A stretch of DNA of 64,000 nucleotides from Halobacillus sp. Marseille-P3879 (GTDB lineage: Bacteria; Bacillota; Bacilli; Bacillales; Halobacillaceae), in assembly GCF_900240285.1 (NCBI RefSeq), contig NZ_OESS01000001.1, positions 1,364,001 to 1,428,000 on the forward strand. Reading direction: 5' to 3'. Shown one piece after another: positions 1-8,606 of this stretch. Positions within the stretch are counted from its first letter, which is position 1. Each line of letters begins with the position of its first letter. The position numbers and the translations under genes were made by a program. The notes beneath the pieces are model-generated. The model did no database searches. It saw only the letters and a program-made list of their open reading frames with translations, and was not told the origin of the DNA.

Positions 1-676
1 AATTGTTCAAGCTGTACTTAATGTTCCCTTATTTATTACAGGGATCGTCCTGTTAGGTAAAAACTTCGGGATAAAGTCTTTTGTAGGTACTATGGTTCTT
101 CCTCTTTTTGTACTGCTGACCAATAATTTAGAGCCGGCTACACCGAATCCGCTGCTTGGAGCAATTTTTGGCGGCATGGGCGTTGGACTTGGGCTTGGGA
201 TTGTTTTCCGGGGACGAGCTTCAACTGGCGGTATTGATCTGGCTGCCCAGGTTCTTCATAAATTCACACACCTCCCGCTTGGAATAAGTGTGGCTTTGCT
301 TGATGGAATGATCGTCTTAACTTCAGCTTTTGTATTTTCCGTAGAAGAAGGCCTGTATGCGTTAATCGGGCTGTTTGCAACAAGCCGAACGATTGACTTT
401 GTCCAAGTAGGGCTGAATACTTCTAAAAATGTCATGATTATCACAGAACATGTGGAAGAAGTACGAGCTGCTATTTTAAATGAGATTGATCGGGGAGTTA
501 CGGTTCTGCAAGGATCTGGAGGCTACACAGAGCGGGAACGACAGGTCATCATGTGCGTGGTTCAGCAGAACGAATTCATCAAATTGACACAAACAGTTAA
601 AACAATTGACCCGGGGGCGTTTGTGGTAGCTATGAACGCTACAGAGGTCTTAGGCGAGGGTTTTAAAACAACGTAG
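1..676 (+). CDS. YitT-family membrane protein (YvjA-like), 5' end outside window
   Basis: The reading frame is open from base 2, ahead of the first internal ATG at 92, so the gene starts before the window. Visible: several hydrophobic segments typical of the YitT membrane domain (PLLGAIFGG, GLGLGIVFRGRASTGG) followed by a C-terminal soluble DUF2179 domain (about the last 85 residues, ending LGEGFKTT). The family is common in Firmicutes and its transport or sensing role is not settled. In B. subtilis the homologue yvjA lies beside cccB and ftsE, as here, which supports orthology. It is separated from the next gene by 54 bases. Substrate unknown. Confidence 0.9.
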   Translation, partial: IVQAVLNVPLFITGIVLLGKNFGIKSFVGTMVLPLFVLLTNNLEPATPNPLLGAIFGGMGVGLGLGIVFRGRASTGGIDLAAQVLHKFTHLPLGISVALLDGMIVLTSAFVFSVEEGLYALIGLFATSRTIDFVQVGLNTSKNVMIITEHVEEVRAAILNEIDRGVTVLQGSGGYTERERQVIMCVVQQNEFIKLTQTVKTIDPGAFVVAMNATEVLGEGFKTT

Positions 677-730
677 CTGGGTTATACTATTTTATATCAT
701 TTACTATAAAATTGAAATTGGGGGATCGGT

Positions 731-1087
731 ATGAAAAAATTTTTATGGGCCATGCTGATAAGCTTCTTGTTTATCTTAGGCGCCTGCGGTGGCGGTGGAG
801 ATGAAGAAGGCGGGAACGGCGGAGATACAGAGGAATCTTCAGAAGAGCAGACAGATGGTGACGTGGATGTAGAAGCGGCCGAACAAGTTTACGAACAAAG
901 CTGTGCAAGCTGCCATGGTGGGGACATGGAAGGAAATGTAGGACCTGCTTTAAATGAAATCGGATCAAAATATTCCTCAGAAGAGATTCAGGAAATCATC
1001 CATAATGGAAAAGGATCCATGCAAGCACAGAATGTAGAAGACCAGGACGCTGAACTCGTAGCAAACTGGCTTGCATCAATGGAATAA
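731..1087 (+). CDS. cccB: Cytochrome c551 lipoprotein
   Basis: A 118-residue small c-type cytochrome. Residues 1-19 form a lipoprotein signal with lipobox LGAC (Cys19 would be lipidated by Lgt, itself encoded at 25.2 kb). A low-complexity Gly/Glu/Asp/Ser linker (about 20-50) tethers a single heme domain with CASCH as the heme-binding CXXCH and a likely distal Met in the C-terminal part (KGSMQ). Family role: electron transfer on the outer face of the membrane, near cytochrome oxidase. RBS tgggggat precedes ATG 731. A strong terminator follows, so it is transcriptionally separate from ftsE. Length matches B. subtilis CccB. Confidence 0.93.
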   Translation: MKKFLWAMLISFLFILGACGGGGDEEGGNGGDTEESSEEQTDGDVDVEAAEQVYEQSCASCHGGDMEGNVGPALNEIGSKYSSEEIQEIIHNGKGSMQAQNVEDQDAELVANWLASME

Positions 1088-1105
1088 AAGTAAATAAACA
1101 TATGG

Positions 1106-1134
1106 AAACCTGACAATGACTGTCAGGTTTTTTT
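1106..1134 (+). terminator. Rho-independent terminator after cccB
   Basis: Perfect 10-bp stem (1106-1115 with 1121-1130), 5-nt loop, followed by a T run. It closes the cccB transcript. Confidence 0.9.
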
Positions 1135-1136
1135 GT

Positions 1137-1462
1137 TGGGGTAATTTAGGAAGGGGAGGTTAATTGAAGTAATTAGGTTGAGATCTCCTTCAAAATTAAT
1201 TAAAAGTTATAAGCCTTTTTATCTATTTTTTTGAAAGGTATTTTAATAAAATGTTGTTTTTTTATAGTATTTCTTATACTAAAACGCACGTAATTAAATT
1301 TTAAAATAGAATAATCAACAGTTGATGCTATCATGTTTATTAACTTTTAGAACCCTTACATATCAAGCAGGATAAATGAATTTTTTGTCGAATATTATCT
1401 ATAAGTCGAAAAGTTTGAAACAAAAATGTAATAATTTTTTGTCTTAAAAACTCGAATCTAAA
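1137..1462. other. AT-rich intergenic region upstream of ftsE
   Basis: No ORF of merit on either strand. It holds short dyads (agtat/atact around 1266-1280, tcaac/gttga around 1314-1324) that could be protein-binding sites, but no motif I can name. It probably carries the distal promoter and regulatory sites of the ftsEX operon. Confidence 0.5.
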
Positions 1463-1471
1463 TGTTATAAT
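1463..1471 (+). promoter_or_regulatory. Extended -10 promoter for ftsEX operon
   Basis: TG-T-TATAAT is a consensus extended -10 element about 89 bases before ATG 1560. The -35 position 17 bases upstream (cttaaa) is poor, as is usual for extended -10 promoters. Sigma-A assignment is inference. Confidence 0.6.
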
Positions 1472-1559
1472 GTACGAGGACTTGAGACGAAAGATTAATA
1501 GAATGCTTATTTATAGCAACATAGAACAACGACAACAAAGGAGTTAAGGTGATCACTTT

Positions 1560-2246
1560 ATGATAGAAATGAAGGGTGTCTATAAGACTTACCCGAACGG
1601 TGTAACTGCGTTAAATGGAATTGATGTACATATTGATCAAGGCGAATTTGTGTATGTAGTAGGTCCAAGTGGCGCAGGTAAATCAACGTTCACAAGACTT
1701 ATGTTCAGGGAAGAGAAAGCAACTAAAGGCTCAGTTAGTGTAAACGATTTTAATTTGACGACTATTAAAGAACGGCAGGTGCCTTATCTGCGTCGTAATG
1801 TCGGTGTCGTTTATCAGGATTTTCGTTTACTTCCAAGACTGACCGTTTATGAAAATGTAGCGTTTGCTTTAGAGGTTATTGAGGAGGCTCCTAACCAAAT
1901 ACGGCGGCGTGTAATGGATGTTCTCGATCAGGTGCGTTTAAAGAATAAAGCCCGGTTTATACCTGATGAACTTTCCGGTGGGGAGCAGCAAAGAGTTTCA
2001 ATTGCCCGTGCAATTGTTAACCACCCGCAGTTGTTAATCGCAGATGAACCTACAGGAAACCTCGATCCGGATACCTCGTGGGAAATTATGCACATTCTTG
2101 AAGAGATTAATGAAAAAGGTACTACAGTATTAATGGCTACCCACAGTCAGGAGATTGTAAACACGATTCGTAAACGAGTGATTGCAATTGAGGATGGCCA
2201 AATTGTACGTGATGAAGCTCGGGGGGAATATGGTTATGAAATTTAG
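1560..2246 (+). CDS. ftsE: Cell-division ABC transporter ATPase FtsE
   Basis: A 228-residue ABC ATPase: Walker A GPSGAGKST (residues 35-43), signature LSGGEQQR, Walker B LLIADEPT, and the H-loop in MATHSQ. FtsE pairs with membrane protein FtsX; the complex uses ATP hydrolysis to activate peptidoglycan hydrolases during elongation or septation (in B. subtilis it controls CwlO). Start ATG 1560 follows the strong RBS aaaggag. Its 3' end overlaps ftsX by 11 bases, implying translational coupling and 1:1 synthesis. Length and motifs are standard. Confidence 0.97.
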   Translation: MIEMKGVYKTYPNGVTALNGIDVHIDQGEFVYVVGPSGAGKSTFTRLMFREEKATKGSVSVNDFNLTTIKERQVPYLRRNVGVVYQDFRLLPRLTVYENVAFALEVIEEAPNQIRRRVMDVLDQVRLKNKARFIPDELSGGEQQRVSIARAIVNHPQLLIADEPTGNLDPDTSWEIMHILEEINEKGTTVLMATHSQEIVNTIRKRVIAIEDGQIVRDEARGEYGYEI

Positions 2247-3129
2247 GACCCTTGGGCGGCATACGCGTGAAGGTGGAAAAAGCGTTTGGCGTAACGGCTG
2301 GATGACTGTTTCAGCTGTAGGAGCAGTAACTACAACATTATTACTTGTAGGTGTTTTCCTCGCTCTTATGCTGAATTTAAACGAAATTGCCGGAAATATT
2401 GAAGACGATGTTGAAGTGAAGGTTTTAGTCGAATTAACAGCCAGTGAAGAAGAAGTGTCAACTTTAGAAAATGAGCTGGAATCTATACCTGAAGTCGATG
2501 AAATTAACTATTCATCTAAGGAAGAAGAATTGGATGAACTGATTGACAGTTTAGGTGATCAAGGGAAAGCTTTTGAATTGTTTGAACAGAGCAACCCGCT
2601 AAATGATGCATTTGTTATTGAGCCGGATGATCCTGTAGAAGCTTTAGCGATTGCTGATCAGGCTGAATCTATGGATCAAGTGGAGGAAGTAGATTTTGGT
2701 GAGGAAATTGTTCAACGTTTGTTCCAATTTAACGAATATGCGAGGTATATAGGATTAGGGCTGATTGTCGGCTTAGTCTTTACGGCTATTTTCTTAATCT
2801 CCAACACTATAAAGATCACGATTATAGCACGTAAGAAAGAGATTGGGATTATGAAGCTGGTAGGTGCAACCAATTCCTTTATCCGCTGGCCGTTTTTTAT
2901 TGAAGGACTGCTTCTTGGAGTGCTTGGGTCAATCATTCCAATCGCAGCTGTATTAAGCGGTTATTACTACTTGTACTATAACCTTCAGGACAGGATTCAA
3001 TTTGATTTTATTCAATTGCTTCCATATAATCCGTTTGCCTTTCAGCTGGCTGGACTAATTTTAGCCATCGGGGCGTTCATCGGCGTTTGGGGAAGCGTGA
3101 TGAGTGTACGCAAATTCTTAAAAGTATAA
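2236..3129 (+). CDS. ftsX: Cell-division permease-like protein FtsX
   Basis: 297 residues from ATG 2236 (MKFRTLGRHTREG), chosen because ggggg at about 2221-2226 sits 9 bases upstream and because FtsX proteins begin with this short cytoplasmic stretch; the frame is open back to 2182. Layout: N-terminal TM, a large acidic extracellular domain (about residues 55-165), then three C-terminal TMs with the conserved KKEIGIMKLVGAT loop. The extracellular domain normally docks the hydrolase or its activator. Overlaps ftsE by 11 bases; 27 bases precede the M23 gene, its likely partner. Confidence 0.95.
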   Translation: MKFRTLGRHTREGGKSVWRNGWMTVSAVGAVTTTLLLVGVFLALMLNLNEIAGNIEDDVEVKVLVELTASEEEVSTLENELESIPEVDEINYSSKEEELDELIDSLGDQGKAFELFEQSNPLNDAFVIEPDDPVEALAIADQAESMDQVEEVDFGEEIVQRLFQFNEYARYIGLGLIVGLVFTAIFLISNTIKITIIARKKEIGIMKLVGATNSFIRWPFFIEGLLLGVLGSIIPIAAVLSGYYYLYYNLQDRIQFDFIQLLPYNPFAFQLAGLILAIGAFIGVWGSVMSVRKFLKV

Positions 3130-3156
3130 CAGAATACAGGGGAGGATCTTTACCAG

Positions 3157-4539
3157 ATGAGAAAGTTTTACACAGCAGCATTTACAACTCTACTCGTAGC
3201 TGGCACTCTGCTTTCGCCATTAAAAGCAGATGCCAATTCAGAATTAGACGAAGTACGTGAAGAACTCGATGAATTGCAGGAAGAACAAGGCAGTGTAGAC
3301 GAAAAGAAAAATGAAGTTTCCGACGATAAAAGCAGTACAGAAAAAGAAATTGCTGAAAATGAGAAGGAACAAGATGAAACTGAACAGCAGATGGAAGAGA
3401 TAGACAACCAGTTAAGTGAAACGCAGGAGAAGCTGCGTGTAAAAGAGGAAGAAATTGCTGAAACAGAAGATGAGATTGAACAGCTTAAAGCAGATATTGC
3501 TGATTTAAAGCAAAGAATTGAAGAACGTGAAGAGCTTTTGACTGAACGTCTCCGTGCCCTTCAAAAAAGTGGCGGAGATGTTCAATACTTAGAAGTACTA
3601 ATGGGTTCACAAAGCTTTGGTGATTTCTTAGATCGAGCTTCTGCTGTTACGACCATCATGGATCAGGATAAAGACATTATGGATACCCACATGGAAGAGA
3701 AACAGCTTCTTGAGGAAAAACAAGTAGAAGTTGAGCAGAAGATGGAAGAATTAGAGAAGCAGAAAGCTGACTTAGAGGGAATTAAGGCAGACCTTGATCA
3801 GCAAATGGCGGAAAAAGAAGAACTAATGGAAGAATTAGAAACACACGAAGAAGAACTACATGATCATAAGATGGCGCTGGAAGAGGAAGAAGAACTTCTT
3901 CAGAGCCAGGAAGCATCGATTCAAGAAGCAATGAAAAATGCGGAAAATGAAGAAGCTAATATTCAAGCGGAAATTGAACGTCAAAAAGAATTAGAAAAGC
4001 AGCGTGAAGAAGAACTACAGAAACAAAAGGAAGAAGAAGCAAAACAGGAAGAACAGACTTCCGGCAGCAGTGCAAGTGCTTCTAGCAGCTCAGAAAGCGC
4101 GTCAACGAGCAGTTCTGCAGCTTCTGTTCCAAAACCGACATCAAGCGGTAAGTTCATGCGTCCTGCAAGTGGTCCGGTAACTTCAGAGATGGGAGCCCGC
4201 TGGGGAACTACTCATGCTGGAATTGACATTGGTGGTAATGGTACTCCGATTGTTGCTGCCGCTTCAGGAGAAGTGTTAAGATCCTATTATTCTAGTTCTT
4301 ATGGTAATGTAGTATACATTACTCACTACATTGATGGACAAGTCTTTACTACCGTATACGCTCATATGCAGAACCGTGAAGTAAGTTCAGGAGATTCTGT
4401 GACCAAAGGACAGCAGCTGGGCCGTATGGGGAACACAGGCCAATCAACTGGTCCTCATCTTCACTTTGAGGTTCACGAAGGAGCCTGGAATGCGGATAAG
4501 AGTAATGCTGTTAATCCTAGAAACCATGTAAACTTTTAA
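3157..4539 (+). CDS. Secreted coiled-coil M23 peptidase, probable FtsEX-activated murein hydrolase
   Basis: 460 residues. Signal peptide about 1-27 (cleavage after ADA), a very long Glu/Lys/Gln-rich coiled coil (about 30-295), a Ser/Ala linker (about 300-330), and a C-terminal LytM/M23 domain with metal-binding His353 and Asp357 (THAGID) and HLH at 434-436. The zinc ligands are intact, so it is probably an active endopeptidase rather than a degenerate activator like E. coli EnvC. The coiled coil plus hydrolase plan and position directly after ftsX resemble the PcsB/CwlO/EnvC partners of FtsEX. B. subtilis has no such gene here. It ends at a strong terminator, so ftsE-ftsX-M23 looks like one operon. 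Confidence 0.92.
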   Translation: MRKFYTAAFTTLLVAGTLLSPLKADANSELDEVREELDELQEEQGSVDEKKNEVSDDKSSTEKEIAENEKEQDETEQQMEEIDNQLSETQEKLRVKEEEIAETEDEIEQLKADIADLKQRIEEREELLTERLRALQKSGGDVQYLEVLMGSQSFGDFLDRASAVTTIMDQDKDIMDTHMEEKQLLEEKQVEVEQKMEELEKQKADLEGIKADLDQQMAEKEELMEELETHEEELHDHKMALEEEEELLQSQEASIQEAMKNAENEEANIQAEIERQKELEKQREEELQKQKEEEAKQEEQTSGSSASASSSSESASTSSSAASVPKPTSSGKFMRPASGPVTSEMGARWGTTHAGIDIGGNGTPIVAAASGEVLRSYYSSSYGNVVYITHYIDGQVFTTVYAHMQNREVSSGDSVTKGQQLGRMGNTGQSTGPHLHFEVHEGAWNADKSNAVNPRNHVNF

Positions 4540-4563
4540 CCGAATAATTTAATAGTATGCCAG

Positions 4564-4594
4564 GCCGTCGAGAAAGTCTCGACGGCTTTATTTG
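4564..4594 (+). terminator. Terminator of the ftsEX operon
   Basis: Perfect 10-bp GC-rich stem (4564-4573 with 4577-4586), 3-nt loop, then tttattt. Confidence 0.88.
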
Positions 4595-4600
4595 TTTTCG

Positions 4601-4744
4601 ACAAGGCCGGTGAGCCTCTAGTTATTATGGTGTATTTAAAACTCGTTGACTGGCTTTGTAGGCTGGGCGTTTAAAGTCAGCGTTTATATCTTCACTGAAT
4701 TGTTCTTTTTCTTAGTAGCCACTTGCTTTTTTATTTGGTATAAA
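4601..4744 (+). other. Short open hydrophobic remnant upstream of the copper pseudogene
   Basis: After a stop near 4636 one frame reads about 33 residues (TGFVGWAFKVSVYIFTE...FFIWYK) before a stop at about 4745. It has no start codon or RBS. It looks like a fragment of a membrane protein and is probably further debris from the same decaying locus; origin not identified. Confidence 0.35.
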
Positions 4745-4747
4745 TAA

Positions 4748-5530
4748 AGTAGATTCTTTACCCAAGAGAGACATTGGCACAGGGTTAAGTTCCCTATAAC
4801 AGCGGGAGCTCATACTCATTTAGAAAGCTCCTCACCTGAAGCCGGGGACACCGTGACCGAGGAAAATCCTCAAATTACGTTGACTTGGTATGCTTTTATT
4901 GAATGGTTTACTTTCTTTGCTATAGGCTGTATTGTCCTGCTTTCATTTACAGGTATGTTTATGAGCTTTTCACTAACTGAAAGTGTGGTTTCATCGTGGA
5001 CCTTACCGTATGGACAGGCTTTGTTAATCAAGTACCTGCTTTTTTTGATTCTGCTTGTTTTTGCTTTTATTAATGGATTTTTAATCAGACAAAAAGTAAA
5101 AAACAACCCTCACTTTTCTCCACGTCCCTGGTGGAAAGCTGAGAGTGCAATTGTCCTGGCAATCTTCAGTATAACTGGTTTTATGACTGAGCAGGAGCCT
5201 CCTCATAACTTGGAGCCGACATAAAATAGGGAGGGGGCTTCGGTCCTCTTCCGGACATTTAGTTCAGTTGGCGTTAATCAGGATTTGTTGTTACGTCCTA
5301 ACCTGATTGGTTTGTTTTTTATTGGGTTATCCATGTTATTTTTACTTTTAACGCTTTTTCTATTTGTAAAGCAAGAAACCGTCGGGGGAGTCCTGTTCAT
5401 GAGTGGAATCACTATTGTCAGTTTATATATGGGGCTTATGAACAGTTTGGAAAGTATGCAGGAGGCTGCAATAACACCAGCATTTCTCGTCTTCGGACAT
5501 GCTATAATAAATTGTGGCATAAGTTTATAA
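4748..5530 (+). pseudogene. Decayed CopC-CopD (YcnJ-type) copper-transport gene
   Basis: One frame carries three pieces of a CopC-CopD protein. 4808-4885 encodes a mature CopC start (AHTHLESSSPEAGDTVTEE...ITLTW) but no signal peptide or start codon lies upstream, and a stop sits at 4745. It runs directly into a CopD C-terminal half (WTLPYGQALLIKYLLFLILL, FSITGFM, EPPHNLEPT), so most of CopC and the first CopD helices are missing. A TAA at 5222-5224 then interrupts the same frame, which continues open (EGASVLF at 5231-5251) through the last two CopD-like helices to 5530. The two open stretches (from GTG 4853 and TTG 5285) are not independent genes. The active family handles copper at the membrane; this copy should be non-functional. 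Confidence 0.75.
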
Positions 5531-5539
5531 AAAGAGTAT

Positions 5540-5567
5540 CGCACATTTACGTGGCGGTGTTTTTTTT
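5540..5567 (+). terminator. Weak terminator-like hairpin
   Basis: A 5-bp stem with one bulge (cgcac / gtggcg) followed by eight T. It sits between the copper remnant and ctpB. Confidence 0.35.
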
Positions 5568-5618
5568 GCTAGTATAGAATCATCTAGTAGAAATTTTTTA
5601 CACAGAAGGGTGAATGCG

Positions 5619-7118
5619 ATGAATGTAAGGACACGTTTCGTCGCGATCATAGTGGTGCTTGCTGTTCTCATAGGGGCCGCCGGGTCGTATGTCGGAATGC
5701 AATACTTCGGGACGACATCAGATGATAATTCCGATCAAACTGCCAATGCTGATCAGGAAGCAGAGAATTTTGCAAGTTTATCCGAGGATGAGCAAAAAGA
5801 ATTCATTGAAGGATTGTCGAATGGCGCAGACATAGAAAAAGTTGAACAGGCCTATAACGTTATTCAGGAAAACTCCTTAATCGAAGCTGATAAAAGTCAG
5901 TTGGTTGAAGGAGCTATTGAAGGTATGCTTGAAACTTTGGACGATCCTTATAGTACTTATATGGATAAAGAAACAATGGAAGAGTTTGATCAGTCGATAG
6001 AATCGTCCTTTCAAGGAATTGGTGCCGAGGTCAGCATGGTCAATGAGAAAGTTACTGTAGTCGCACCTATTAAAGGCTCTCCTGCCGAAGAAGCTGGATT
6101 AAAGCCGAATGATCAAATTCTGGAAGTAGATGGAGAAAGTGTAGAAGGTTTAGACTTATATGATGCGGTATCGAAAATCCGCGGGGAAAAAGGAACTGAG
6201 GTTACATTAACTGTAGAACGTCCAGGTTCCAGCGAACCATTAACAGTTGATTTAGTAAGAGATGACATACCTCTTGAAACAGTATATACCGATACAAAAA
6301 CGATAGATGGGAATAAAGCTGGCGTGATTGAAATTACTTCATTCTCAAAAGAAACGTCTAAGGAGTTTGAGGAGGCGTTAACTGAGCTTGAAGGTGAAGA
6401 TATTGATGGACTCGTAATTGACGTGCGTGGAAACCCTGGAGGGCTTTTTACTGACGTTCAAGACATTCTTGAAGAGTTTATTACAGATGACCAGCCATAT
6501 GTCCAAATTGAAGATAGTGAAGGGGAAGTTACGGAATATGCTTCTGAGTTAAAAGAAAAGAAGGATTACCCAATAACTATTCTGCAGGATGAAGGAAGTG
6601 CTTCTGCTTCTGAGATTTTATCAGCAGCGATGAATGAGGCAGGGGGATATGATATAGTTGGTACGAAAAGCTTTGGAAAAGGTACCGTTCAACAGACGAT
6701 TCCAATGGGAGATGGCAGTACGATTAAGCTCACTCTTTATAAATGGTTAACACCTGAAGGGAACTGGATACACGAGGAAGGTATTGAACCTACTGTTGAA
6801 GTAGAGCAGCCGGAATACTTTTATACCAACCCTGTTGAGATCGAAGAAACATTATCTTATGATGAAAATAATGAGCAGATTGAAAACGTACAGATTATGC
6901 TTAAAGGATTAGGATACGATCCAGGTCGAACTGATGGTTATTTCAGTAAAGAAACACAAAACGCTGTTTCTGAGTTTCAAGCTTCTGAAGGAATGAAGGA
7001 GACAGGAGAAGTAAATGAAGAAACAGGTGGAAAAATTCAAGAGTTAATTGTTGAAGAAGTTCGCAGCGAAGAAAATGACCGTCAGATGGAGAAAGCATTC
7101 GAGGTCTTGTTCAATTAA
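5619..7118 (+). CDS. ctpB: C-terminal processing serine protease CtpB (S41)
   Basis: 499 residues from ATG 5619; the GTG at 5610 overlaps the RBS agaaggg (5604-5610), so ATG is preferred. N-terminal signal anchor (about 5-25), PDZ domain (about 90-180), S41 protease core with Ser329 (GSASASE), Lys354 (FGKG) and Gln358, spaced exactly as the B. subtilis S309/K334/Q338 triad, and a C-terminal peptidoglycan-binding domain (QIMLKGLGYDPGRTDGYFS). In B. subtilis CtpB is secreted into the intermembrane space of the sporangium and cleaves SpoIVFA to trigger pro-sigma-K processing. Located between ftsX and minJ, as in relatives. Confidence 0.93.
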   Translation: MNVRTRFVAIIVVLAVLIGAAGSYVGMQYFGTTSDDNSDQTANADQEAENFASLSEDEQKEFIEGLSNGADIEKVEQAYNVIQENSLIEADKSQLVEGAIEGMLETLDDPYSTYMDKETMEEFDQSIESSFQGIGAEVSMVNEKVTVVAPIKGSPAEEAGLKPNDQILEVDGESVEGLDLYDAVSKIRGEKGTEVTLTVERPGSSEPLTVDLVRDDIPLETVYTDTKTIDGNKAGVIEITSFSKETSKEFEEALTELEGEDIDGLVIDVRGNPGGLFTDVQDILEEFITDDQPYVQIEDSEGEVTEYASELKEKKDYPITILQDEGSASASEILSAAMNEAGGYDIVGTKSFGKGTVQQTIPMGDGSTIKLTLYKWLTPEGNWIHEEGIEPTVEVEQPEYFYTNPVEIEETLSYDENNEQIENVQIMLKGLGYDPGRTDGYFSKETQNAVSEFQASEGMKETGEVNEETGGKIQELIVEEVRSEENDRQMEKAFEVLFN

Positions 7119-7148
7119 GCAGGAATTGATGGTTTTATCTCGAATATA

Positions 7149-7177
7149 ATCCGTAGTCGAAGGACTGCGGATTTTTT
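7149..7177 (+). terminator. Terminator after ctpB
   Basis: 10-bp stem (7149-7158 with 7163-7172, one G-T pair), 4-nt loop, six T. Confidence 0.85.
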
Positions 7178-7205
7178 CGAGAGAATGGAGAAGGGGAGAT
7201 CGCTT

Positions 7206-8387
7206 GTGGAAATTTGGCTGGAAGAAATAAGCCGGGGACTGTTAAGGCTGGGAATGCAGCCGCTGATTTACTGGTCCGTTTTGTTATTGTTTATCATTTC
7301 AGTTCGCAGGATGAAAGAAGAAAGAAGATGTTTTGGCACACGAGTGTACGATGTATTCACAGAAGGGCGGAGCACATGGAAGATTGCTTTACTTTCAGGA
7401 GTAGGATTGTCTATATTTGCCGTCGGAGCGGGAGTCGTATTGACTTATGAATTTCTTTTGCTGCTGGCAGCAGTAACGATACTTTTTAGTCTGCCGCTTA
7501 AGTTAAAGCTGCTCTCCCCTGTGTTTACTGTTGGTCTGACTGTTATACTGCTTTACTTTCTCCCTTTATATCCTATGGGGAACATATCTGATGACCTCGT
7601 TCAACCGTTATCTTCAGTTTCACTACCTGCAGTAGTTGTATTGCTGAGTTTGCTTCTAATGGTGGAAGGCCTTTTCCTGACGAAAACTTCTTCCCGGAGG
7701 ACGTTCCCTGAACGAATAACAAGCCCTCGAGGTAAAAAGATTGGGCAGCACCGTGTGAAAAAACTGGCTGTCATCCCGATGGCTTCCCTATTCCCTGCAG
7801 GCCTGATTGAACCCCTGGCTCCTTGGTGGCCGCTGTTCGACATTGGTGAGCATACATATGGTGTAGTCGTCTTTCCGATTTTACTTGGATATGAATGGAT
7901 TGCGCGTGCACAGTCTCCGAAACTAGCCTCAATTAATTTAGGCAGACAGACTATAGGATTGTCTGTACTGGTCTTTTTTACAGCTGTCGGAAGTATATTT
8001 GTGCCTTTACTCGCCCTTGCCGCGGTAGTTATAGCGCTTTTAGGCAGGATTCTTATTTATTCCTTTCATAACAGCAGAGAAAAGAATAAACCGTATTTTA
8101 CGGAGGATCACCATGGCGTAAGGATACTTGGCACGATCCCTGGGAGTCCTGCTGATCAAATGGACCTGCTTCCGGGTGAGTTGATCATTAAGGTGAATGG
8201 TATTCCTGTGAAATCTGTACATGAATTCTATGAAGCGTTACAGTCGAATCGGGCTCTTACAAAAATAGAAATAAGAGATTTCAGAGGAGAAAATAGATTT
8301 GAACAAAGAGCACTGTACGAAGGAGACCATCATCAACTGGGGCTTTTATTTGTACAGGAAAATTCCTATGAATCTATGGCACAATAA
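7206..8387 (+). CDS. minJ: MinJ-type division topology protein with PDZ domain
   Basis: About 393 residues. I place the start at GTG 7206 because aaggggag ends 7 bases upstream; ATG 7185 lies upstream of that RBS. The N-terminal two thirds are strongly hydrophobic with about 6-8 TM helices and a PLIYW/RMKEERRCFGTRV motif like B. subtilis MinJ (YvjD/SwrAB); the C-terminal about 85 residues are a PDZ domain (VRILGTIPGSPADQMDLLPGELIIKV, pieces around 305-330). MinJ bridges DivIVA and MinD to keep division at midcell. Position after ctpB matches B. subtilis synteny. Sequence is diverged, so the name rests on topology, motif and context. Confidence 0.85.
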   Translation: MEIWLEEISRGLLRLGMQPLIYWSVLLLFIISVRRMKEERRCFGTRVYDVFTEGRSTWKIALLSGVGLSIFAVGAGVVLTYEFLLLLAAVTILFSLPLKLKLLSPVFTVGLTVILLYFLPLYPMGNISDDLVQPLSSVSLPAVVVLLSLLLMVEGLFLTKTSSRRTFPERITSPRGKKIGQHRVKKLAVIPMASLFPAGLIEPLAPWWPLFDIGEHTYGVVVFPILLGYEWIARAQSPKLASINLGRQTIGLSVLVFFTAVGSIFVPLLALAAVVIALLGRILIYSFHNSREKNKPYFTEDHHGVRILGTIPGSPADQMDLLPGELIIKVNGIPVKSVHEFYEALQSNRALTKIEIRDFRGENRFEQRALYEGDHHQLGLLFVQENSYESMAQ

Positions 8388-8451
8388 GGGAGGGCGGCCC
8401 GTGGGCTGTCTCTTATTTTTTGAAAATTTAATGAAATGTCAGTAATTTTAA

Positions 8452-8466
8452 TGAAAATGATTCTCA
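8452..8466 (+). promoter_or_regulatory. Fur box
   Basis: TGAAAATGATTCTCA matches the 7-1-7 Fur consensus TGATAATNATTATCA at 12 of 14 defined positions, with the two mismatches at symmetric places. It lies about 140 bases before the siderophore ATPase start. Confidence 0.8.
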
Positions 8467-8606
8467 AATTCATTGACATTAAGCAATTTAGATTCTAAAC
8501 TAAAGAGAGTTGAAACACACATTCTTGCACATAATTTTTTCGAATATACATGGAATTGTACTTACACCATAAGGCAAACTGGGCATTTGTAAAGGAGAGA
8601 GAGCAG

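Noticed and set aside
2182-2235. FtsX start at 2182
   Set aside because: Would add 18 residues unlike any FtsX and lies deep in ftsE; the RBS ggggg supports ATG 2236.
5285-5530. Independent 81-residue membrane protein from TTG
   Set aside because: The frame is the same as the CopD-like ORF upstream with only one TAA between, no RBS, and residues fit the CopD end; treated as part of the pseudogene.
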